From: Solobacterium sp.
GTDB lineage: Bacteria; Bacillota_I; Bacilli_A; Erysipelotrichales; Erysipelotrichaceae
Length of the DNA: 10,247 nucleotides
Direction: 5' to 3'
Assembly: GCA_017514645.1 (NCBI GenBank)
Contig: JAFWJP010000145.1
Coordinates: 1-10,247, forward strand
The position numbers and the translations under genes are program-made. The notes under the pieces were generated by a model. It had not been told where the DNA came from, searched no databases, and worked only from the letters and a program-made list of their open reading frames with translations. Numbering within the stretch: position 1 is the first letter of the stretch; the number at the start of each line of letters is the position of its first letter. This document shows, one piece after another, positions 5,981 through 10,247 of this stretch.

Positions 5981-7506
5981 TGTTTATTCTCCTGTATTGT
6001 CCGGATGGTACGGTAAGCCTGTTCCCGGTCATACCATACCTGTGTATGGGACTGTCTGATCCTCCGGTAGAGATCAAACAGAATATCATATTGCGCGGTA
6101 CGGGTCTGCCGTGGTTCATAGACGGCGGAAAAGCGGCAGGTTTTCCTGACAGCTTCCGGATAGTCCGCATAGATGCCTGCGGCTTTGCCGGCCATGATCG
6201 CCGCGCCCTTGGCACCGGTTTCCGAACCTTCCGCTGTCATGACCTTCATCCCAGTCACATCAGCGATCATCTGAGCCCAGACGGGACTCTTCGCCCCGCC
6301 TCCGGCCAGGAACATCGTACCTTCCGGATGCTCCGGCAGGCAATCCCGGATCGAGAAGCTCAGACCTTCGTAGACTGCCCGGATCAGGTCTGCCCGGGAC
6401 GTACTGCGGGAGATTCCGAAGAATTCCGCCTTGGCAAACGGATGGAAGAACGGGGAACGTTCCCCGGCCAGATACGGCAGCCAGGTGACTCCGTTCGATC
6501 CGACAGGGACGGTTTCGATCAGCGCATCGATGGCACTGAACGGCATGCCTTCTGCCAGCTGTTCGCACATCCAGTCAATGTTCGGTGTCCCGTTGAGCGT
6601 CGGCTGGAGGTAGAGGTACAAATCCTCCAGCGGATGCCGTTCGTAGCGGGTGCCTTCCGCGCCGAAGCGGCAGTCCTTTTTGTGCTGCACCGTTTCACAG
6701 GCACAGGTCGTGCCGAGAATGACGCAGGTATCACCTGCGGCAAGGGCACCGAGACCGACAACCGTCGCTGAGACGTCCATCGCCCCGTAGATGACGGGGA
6801 TGCCGGCAGGCAGACCGGTTTCTTCCGCGGCGGTTTCACTGACAGTACCGGCGATCTCGTCGGAGCGATGAACGGCTGTCAGTTTTTCCCGGCAGAAGCC
6901 CAGACCCATCTGTTCCAGCAGATCTGCGGCTGTCGTCTCGGTGGAGGTATCGATCATGGATGTGACCGAGTCCGTGAGTTCCAGGCCGCAGGTTCCGGTC
7001 AGGCGGTAGCGGATCCAGTCCTTGCAGAAGAGGATATGTGCAGCGTTGTGCAGTGTTTCGGGTTCGTTCTCGTTCAGCCAGCGCAGCAGGACCATCTGGT
7101 TGCCTGTCAGCGGTCGTACACCGGTCGTTTCATAATATGTTCTGCAGAGCTCCGGCGTGTTTTCATCCATGGAGGTGACCAGGTCGGCTGCTCTGCTGTC
7201 ATTCCAGAGGACCGCATTGCGTACGGGCCGGCCTTCTTCATCGATCAGCCAGACACCCTCTCCCTGGGCACAGATCCCGACAGCGGAAGCCCGGATCTCC
7301 TTGTTGTTCATGAATGTACTCAGTTCATACAGACATTCACGTACCCGTTCCCACAGCAGGTTCATGTCCTGTTCCGAAGTTCCCGGGGTGGGTTCCAGGA
7401 CTTCATTCTCCCGGGAACTGACCAGAACCTCATTTCCGTCTTCATCGAACAGGACGGCTTTGATATTCGTAGTACCGGCATCAATGCCGATCGTGTAACG
7501 CATCAT
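5977..7506 (-). CDS. FGGY-family carbohydrate kinase, L-xylulose-kinase-like
   Basis: This 509-residue cytoplasmic ATP-dependent sugar kinase belongs to the FGGY family. The N-terminal actin-like domain opens with the phosphate-binding IGIDAGTTNIKAV (6-18). GICAQGEGVWLID (77-89) and AVLWNDSRA (98-106) follow. Asp244 in GAMDVSATVVGLGA is the probable catalytic base, and the C-terminal domain has LAGGGAKSPVWAQMIADVTG (400-419), the adenine-binding region. From memory of the family it looks closest to L-xylulose/3-keto-L-gulonate kinases (LyxK) or erythritol kinases rather than glycerol kinase. The exact sugar is uncertain, and gluconate- or fuculose-type substrates remain possible. AAGGAGA (7512-7518) is five bases before the first of two adjacent ATG codons (7506, 7503); either could be used, and the second gives the more usual MRYTIG start. 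It follows the aldolase gene by 55 bases and overlaps the dehydrogenase gene by four. Confidence 0.9.
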   Translation of the reverse strand: MMRYTIGIDAGTTNIKAVLFDEDGNEVLVSSRENEVLEPTPGTSEQDMNLLWERVRECLYELSTFMNNKEIRASAVGICAQGEGVWLIDEEGRPVRNAVLWNDSRAADLVTSMDENTPELCRTYYETTGVRPLTGNQMVLLRWLNENEPETLHNAAHILFCKDWIRYRLTGTCGLELTDSVTSMIDTSTETTAADLLEQMGLGFCREKLTAVHRSDEIAGTVSETAAEETGLPAGIPVIYGAMDVSATVVGLGALAAGDTCVILGTTCACETVQHKKDCRFGAEGTRYERHPLEDLYLYLQPTLNGTPNIDWMCEQLAEGMPFSAIDALIETVPVGSNGVTWLPYLAGERSPFFHPFAKAEFFGISRSTSRADLIRAVYEGLSFSIRDCLPEHPEGTMFLAGGGAKSPVWAQMIADVTGMKVMTAEGSETGAKGAAIMAGKAAGIYADYPEAVRKTCRFSAVYEPRQTRTAQYDILFDLYRRIRQSHTQVWYDREQAYRTIRTIQENKQ

Positions 7507-7529
7507 TATTGTCTCCTTGGTATGGGGAA

Positions 7530-7553
7530 AGCCGGCGGGATGTACTGCCGGCT
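7530..7553 (-). other. GC-rich hairpin between aldolase and kinase genes
   Basis: AGCCGGC and GCCGGCT form a perfect seven-pair stem around a ten-base loop inside the 55-base gap. On the transcribed strand only three T follow, so it is a poor terminator. It could stabilise the 3' end of the aldolase message, mark a processing site or weaken expression of the downstream genes. Confidence 0.5.
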
Positions 7554-7561
7554 GTTACTGT

Positions 7562-8203
7562 CTATTTTCCGTTGATGACGTCGAACATGGCCTGGATGTC
7601 CTCGTCACGCATGACGTGGATCTGTCCCATGGTCTTCGCGTAGTAGCAGATCTTTGCGGCATCTTCTACGTAGACGGCACGGATATGCGCTTCCTTCAGG
7701 TCCTTGCCGAACGCAACGACACCGTGGTTGGCCATCAGGCAGGCCCAGCGGCCGTTCTTCATCGCCTCTACAGAGTTCAGACCGACTGCGTCTGTTCCGG
7801 GTACACCGAATTCCGCAACCGGGACATCACCGCCGAGGAAGGGCACCATCTCGATCAGAATGACCGGAATCGGTTCATGGGTGACCGCGAACGCCGTCGC
7901 GTACGGGGAATGCGTGTGCACAACAGCACCGGCATCCGGGAACGCTTTGTAGATCTCTGCGTGCAGACGCCATTCGGAAGAAGGTGCATAATGTCCGTCG
8001 ATGACCGTACCGTCCACCCGCATTGCGACCATATCTTCCGGCAGGATGATCTCATAGGGGATCGAAGTCGGGGTGATGACCATGATCTTTGATTCCGGGT
8101 CATACATGGACAGGTTTCCGCTTGTTCCGGCCATGAGCTGTTCCTTGTAGGACTGTTTGGTCCAGTCAAATACTTCCTTGCGCATTTCTTCAATTGTTTT
8201 CAT
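7562..8203 (-). CDS. Class II aldolase, L-fuculose-phosphate aldolase type
   Basis: This 213-residue zinc-dependent cytoplasmic enzyme belongs to the class II aldolase/AraD family. TSGNLS (27-32) and TPTSIPY form the phosphate-binding start. SSEWRLH has Glu77, and VVHTHSPYAT has His96 and His98. LMANHGVVAFG has His160. These match the catalytic Glu and three zinc ligands of E. coli FucA (E73, H92, H94, H155). SSEW rather than SSDTPTH points to an aldolase rather than an L-ribulose-5-phosphate 4-epimerase. The expected reaction is cleavage of a ketose-1-phosphate to dihydroxyacetone phosphate and an aldehyde; the sugar is unknown. The frame is open to 8407, but that extension runs into the divergent nitroreductase gene and lacks family sequence. 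The start at 8203 is set by AAGGAGA (8208-8214), four bases upstream. It is the first gene of the operon. Confidence 0.92.
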   Translation of the reverse strand: MKTIEEMRKEVFDWTKQSYKEQLMAGTSGNLSMYDPESKIMVITPTSIPYEIILPEDMVAMRVDGTVIDGHYAPSSEWRLHAEIYKAFPDAGAVVHTHSPYATAFAVTHEPIPVILIEMVPFLGGDVPVAEFGVPGTDAVGLNSVEAMKNGRWACLMANHGVVAFGKDLKEAHIRAVYVEDAAKICYYAKTMGQIHVMRDEDIQAMFDVINGK

Positions 8204-8215
8204 TTTGTCTCCTTG

Positions 8216-8236
8216 TGCGGTATCCGAAAAACCGCA
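8216..8236. repeat. Inverted repeat just upstream of the aldolase ribosome binding site
   Basis: TGCGGT (8216-8221) and ACCGCA (8231-8236) are perfect inverted copies nine bases apart. In the operon transcript the hairpin would end one base before the AAGGAGA site, so it might act as an operator in DNA or as an RNA structure. The stem is short and the role is unproven. Confidence 0.35.
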
Positions 8237-8245
8237 TGTTTGCCA

Positions 8246-8258
8246 TACAATTATTGTA
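8246..8258. promoter_or_regulatory. Palindromic TACAAT/ATTGTA in the divergent control region
   Basis: The 13-base odd-centred palindrome TACAATTATTGTA lies between the aldolase operon (-) and the nitroreductase gene (+). Each arm reads TACAAT on its own strand, a five-of-six match to a -10 box, so it could be back-to-back -10 elements or a regulator operator. The -35 sequences at standard spacing are weak on both strands. Confidence 0.4.
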
Positions 8259-8298
8259 GATGATTCTGCTTGAATTATCCATGCAGGAGGATGAGACC

Positions 8299-8913
8299 AT
8301 GGAGTTCTACGAAGTTCTGAACAACAGAAGGACCGTACGGGAGTGGAGTGAGGAAACAGTCGGCGAGGATGTGCTGGAGCGGATCCTGAATGCCGCACTG
8401 CGCGCACCGTCCAACAATCATCTGCGTCAATGGGAATTCATCGTACTGCGTACAGCGGAAGAAAAGGAGTGCGCGCTGCAGTACGTGAAGGAACAGGCTG
8501 CAGTGCAGGCGGCGAACCTGCATCTGCCGGAACATACACCGGAGCAGAAGATGTATGCCTACGCACTGCCCAGACAGTACAGCATGCTCAGGGATGCGCC
8601 GTATGTCATCATTCCGCTGTTCAGGACGAATCAGGCACTGTTCAAAGCGACGGCGGTCAACGGACTCAATGCGTTTGCGTCGATCTGGTGCGTGATCGAG
8701 AATCTGTTCCTGGCTGCTGCCGCGGAAGGACTGGCGTGTTCTCTGCGGATTCCGGTCGGACCGGAAGGATCGGATGTCTGCCGTACGCTCGGTGTGCCGG
8801 AAGACTATCTGATGGCCTGCTACATCGGCATCGGACATCCGGCGGAAGGTGCAGAAAACCCGGAGCAGTATACCTTCACAGCGAAGGAAAAGATCCATGA
8901 GGGCAGATGGTGA
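8299..8913 (+). CDS. Nitroreductase family flavoprotein
   Basis: This 204-residue protein belongs to the nitroreductase/NfnB superfamily, FMN-containing cytoplasmic oxidoreductases that use NAD(P)H to reduce nitro compounds, quinones or other acceptors. The start has NNRRTVREWSEETV (8-21), the usual flavin-phosphate-binding Arg cluster. LRAPSNNHLRQWEFIVL (34-50) follows, which contacts FMN. The C-terminal half has ENLFLAAAAEGLACSL and MACYIGIGHPAE, the normal second flavin-binding block. The frame extends upstream to 8260, but the start at 8299 is chosen because GCAGGAGG (8284-8290) is eight bases before it and the family begins at this point. The next gene starts inside its last codons, so the two form one unit. 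The natural substrate cannot be told. Confidence 0.9.
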   Translation: MEFYEVLNNRRTVREWSEETVGEDVLERILNAALRAPSNNHLRQWEFIVLRTAEEKECALQYVKEQAAVQAANLHLPEHTPEQKMYAYALPRQYSMLRDAPYVIIPLFRTNQALFKATAVNGLNAFASIWCVIENLFLAAAAEGLACSLRIPVGPEGSDVCRTLGVPEDYLMACYIGIGHPAEGAENPEQYTFTAKEKIHEGRW

Positions 8914-10091
8914 ACCATACACGCCTGAATTACAACCATACGCTGATCGCCTGCTATCTCGGCTATATTACCCAGGCAATCGTCAACAACCTTGCGCCGC
9001 TGCTGTTCCTGACATTTGCGGATACGTTTTCGCTGTCCCTGGACCGGATCGCGCTGATCACAACGCTGAACTTCGCAGTGCAATTGGTCGTTGATCTGCT
9101 TTCGGCGAAATATATCGACCGGATCGGCTACCGGATCAGCGTGATTGCGGCGCATGGATTCAGTGTGCTGGGCCTTGTGTGTCTTGCGGTTCTGCCGGAT
9201 CATTTCGGCTATGCCGGGATCCTGGTTTCCGTTGTGCTCTATGCCATCGGGGGAGGTCTGATCGAGGTCCTGATCAGCCCGATCGTGGAAGCCTGCCCGA
9301 CGGAAAAGAAGGAAGCAGCCATGAGCCTTCTGCACTCTTTCTATTGCTGGGGACACGTAGGTGTGGTTGTGCTGTCAACGCTGTTCTTCCGCTTTGCCGG
9401 CATTCAGCACTGGCGTCTCCTTGCCGTGCTCTGGGCACTGATACCGGCCGGCAATCTCCTGTTCTTTTCCTGTGTGCCGCTGTATTCGATCACCCACGGA
9501 CAGGAACCGCTGTCTCTGCGGGAACTGTTCTCCAGAAAGGTCTTTCTGCTGTTTCTGGTACTGATGGTCTGTGCCGGGGCTGCGGAGCATTCCATGAGCC
9601 AGTGGGCTTCAGCATATGCGGAATCGGCCCTCGGTGTATCCAAGACGATCGGTGATCTTGCCGGCCCCTGCGGGTTTGCGCTGCTCATGGGTACTTCCCG
9701 GGCGATCTACGGCAGGTACAGTGAACGGATCGAACTGAAACAGGCGATGATCCTCTCAGCAATGCTGTGCGCGGTATCGTACCTGCTCGTTTCGATGACG
9801 CATACCGCCGTAACCGGCTTTGCGGGATGTATGCTGTGCGGTTTCTCCGTCGGTCTGTTCTGGCCGGGAACCTTCAGCCTTGCGGCAAAGCGGATCCCTG
9901 CGGCAGGTACGGCAATGTATGCGTTCATGGCCCTTGCCGGAGATGTCGGATGTTCCCTGGGCCCGACCATTGTCGGGTTTACGGCGAACACCATGGGCGG
10001 CAATCTGAAAGCCGGACTGCTGCCGGCTGTCATCTTCCCGCTGCTCATCGTGTTCGGCACAGGGCTTCTGCGCACAGCACAGAAGCAATGA
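8907..10091 (+). CDS. MFS transporter, possibly of sugar (FHS-like) type
   Basis: This 394-residue cytoplasmic-membrane transporter of the major facilitator superfamily has about twelve hydrophobic segments in two halves. AKYIDRIGYR, between helices 2 and 3, fits the MFS loop signature. IGGGLIEVLISPIVEA and MSLLHSFYCWGHVG, in the middle of the first half, resemble the FHS (fucose-hexose) group of sugar importers, though a drug or peptide exporter is also possible. The second half includes GFSVGLFWPGTFSLAAKRIP and GDVGCSLGPTIVGF. The ATG lies seven bases inside the nitroreductase gene, with GAGGG (8899-8903) only three bases before it, so translation is probably coupled to the upstream gene. 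If it imports sugars, it could feed the divergent aldolase-kinase operon; that is inference. No terminator is visible before the insertion element 16 bases downstream. Confidence 0.9.
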   Translation: MVNHTRLNYNHTLIACYLGYITQAIVNNLAPLLFLTFADTFSLSLDRIALITTLNFAVQLVVDLLSAKYIDRIGYRISVIAAHGFSVLGLVCLAVLPDHFGYAGILVSVVLYAIGGGLIEVLISPIVEACPTEKKEAAMSLLHSFYCWGHVGVVVLSTLFFRFAGIQHWRLLAVLWALIPAGNLLFFSCVPLYSITHGQEPLSLRELFSRKVFLLFLVLMVCAGAAEHSMSQWASAYAESALGVSKTIGDLAGPCGFALLMGTSRAIYGRYSERIELKQAMILSAMLCAVSYLLVSMTHTAVTGFAGCMLCGFSVGLFWPGTFSLAAKRIPAAGTAMYAFMALAGDVGCSLGPTIVGFTANTMGGNLKAGLLPAVIFPLLIVFGTGLLRTAQKQ

Positions 10092-10107
10092 GAGTTTCAT
10101 TGAAGAC

Positions 10108-10247
10108 TGTACTGAGCCCCAAAAGTTGGACAACTAAATATCAGTTTTGAATCTGAGACCTCATTTCTCTCCACTCGAGAGGAGTGAGGCCTTTTAAACG
10201 TTCCTTGATCCGATCGTGATTGTAGTAATCAATATACTCTGAAACAG
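10108..10247 (-). mobile_element. Terminal part of an IS3-family (IS150-like) insertion sequence
   Basis: From 10108 the sequence reads TGTACTGAGCCCCAAAAG and then TTGGACA, a TG-starting terminal repeat of the kind found at IS150-group ends. It is followed 10-15 bases later by the stop codon of a - strand transposase that runs off the window. The element's other end and any 3-4 base target duplication are outside the window, so its exact boundary is not proven. Its insertion sits between the MFS stop codon and whatever originally followed. Confidence 0.8.
10141..10247 (-). CDS. IS3-family transposase, C-terminal fragment at the window edge
   Basis: The - strand frame entering from the right edge encodes the last 34 complete residues before a TGA (10143-10141). 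YIDYYNHDRIKERLKGL is followed by TPLEWREMRSQIQN. The YYN-x-x-R-I...L-x-G-L-(S/T)-P arrangement is the well-known end of the IS3-family OrfB integrase-type (DDE) transposase, just after the catalytic core. OrfB is normally made by frameshifting with OrfA. The catalytic residues and OrfA lie outside the window, so whether the element is intact cannot be judged; it is cut by the window, not by a visible mutation. Confidence 0.9.
   Translation of the reverse strand, partial: VSEYIDYYNHDRIKERLKGLTPLEWREMRSQIQN

Noticed and set aside
4928..6016. A 362-codon open frame on the + strand opposite the dehydrogenase
   Set aside because: It is antisense to a gene with complete catalytic motifs, its product is rich in His, Cys and Arg with no recognisable domain, and it crosses the terminator and operon junction.
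5980..7575. Long + strand open frames opposite the FGGY kinase
   Set aside because: They mirror the codon pattern of the kinase gene, lack ribosome binding sites and encode low-complexity, motif-free sequence.
8204..8407. N-terminal extension of the aldolase by 68 codons
   Set aside because: It overlaps the divergent nitroreductase gene and control region, has no family similarity, and the internal ATG at 8203 has an excellent ribosome binding site.
8275..8922. A 215-codon - strand frame opposite the nitroreductase
   Set aside because: It is antisense to a clear nitroreductase, Arg/His-rich, and without domain motifs.
10161..10193. Inverted-repeat-like CCTCA...TGAGG with an internal CTCGAG
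   Set aside because: It lies inside the transposase coding sequence and the pairing is interrupted, so it is better explained by codons than by a regulatory hairpin.

Overview
The window reads as a chromosomal segment from a Gram-positive Firmicute, most likely a gut anaerobe of moderately high G+C. The grounds are strong AGGAG-type ribosome binding sites, TATAAT-like -10 boxes, short intergenic gaps, Rho-independent terminators, and a CIRCE-like (HrcA) operator at a heat-shock gene. Erysipelotrichia is my guess for the lineage. It is an inference from style and not a demonstrated placement.

Left part (1-3498, all + strand): the end of an unrecognised gene; a two-gene unit of a small six-helix membrane protein (Pr6Pr/FAR-17a-like) and a histidine-phosphatase (phosphoglycerate mutase-like) enzyme; then a small heat-shock protein (Hsp20). 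The hsp20 leader holds a CIRCE-like operator overlapping the -35 box and the upstream stop codon, plus a possible RNA thermometer masking the Shine-Dalgarno. After a clear terminator comes a 477-residue alpha/beta hydrolase of proline-iminopeptidase type with an extra N-terminal domain of about 190 residues, closed by another terminator.

Middle (3586-8203): a MATE efflux pump on the + strand converges on a three-gene - strand operon through a bidirectional terminator. Transcribed in order, the operon encodes a class II (FucA-type) aldolase, an FGGY sugar kinase resembling L-xylulose kinases, and a D-2-hydroxyacid dehydrogenase. The kinase and dehydrogenase genes overlap as ATGA. Together they look like a catabolic cassette: a ketose is phosphorylated, cleaved by the aldolase, and a product or related 2-keto acid is reduced. 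The substrate cannot be named from sequence.

Right part (8204-10247): a short divergent control region with a perfect TACAAT/ATTGTA palindrome, a nitroreductase-family flavoprotein, and an MFS transporter overlapping it by 7 bases. Sixteen bases after the MFS gene begins the terminal end of an IS3-family (IS150-like) insertion sequence, with the last 34 residues of its transposase on the - strand; the element runs off the window. No stretch longer than 300 bases lacks a gene. I see no tRNA, rRNA, CRISPR array or phage module, and no strong case for an entirely new system. The best leads are the two-layer heat-shock control, the fused peptidase and the sugar cassette.
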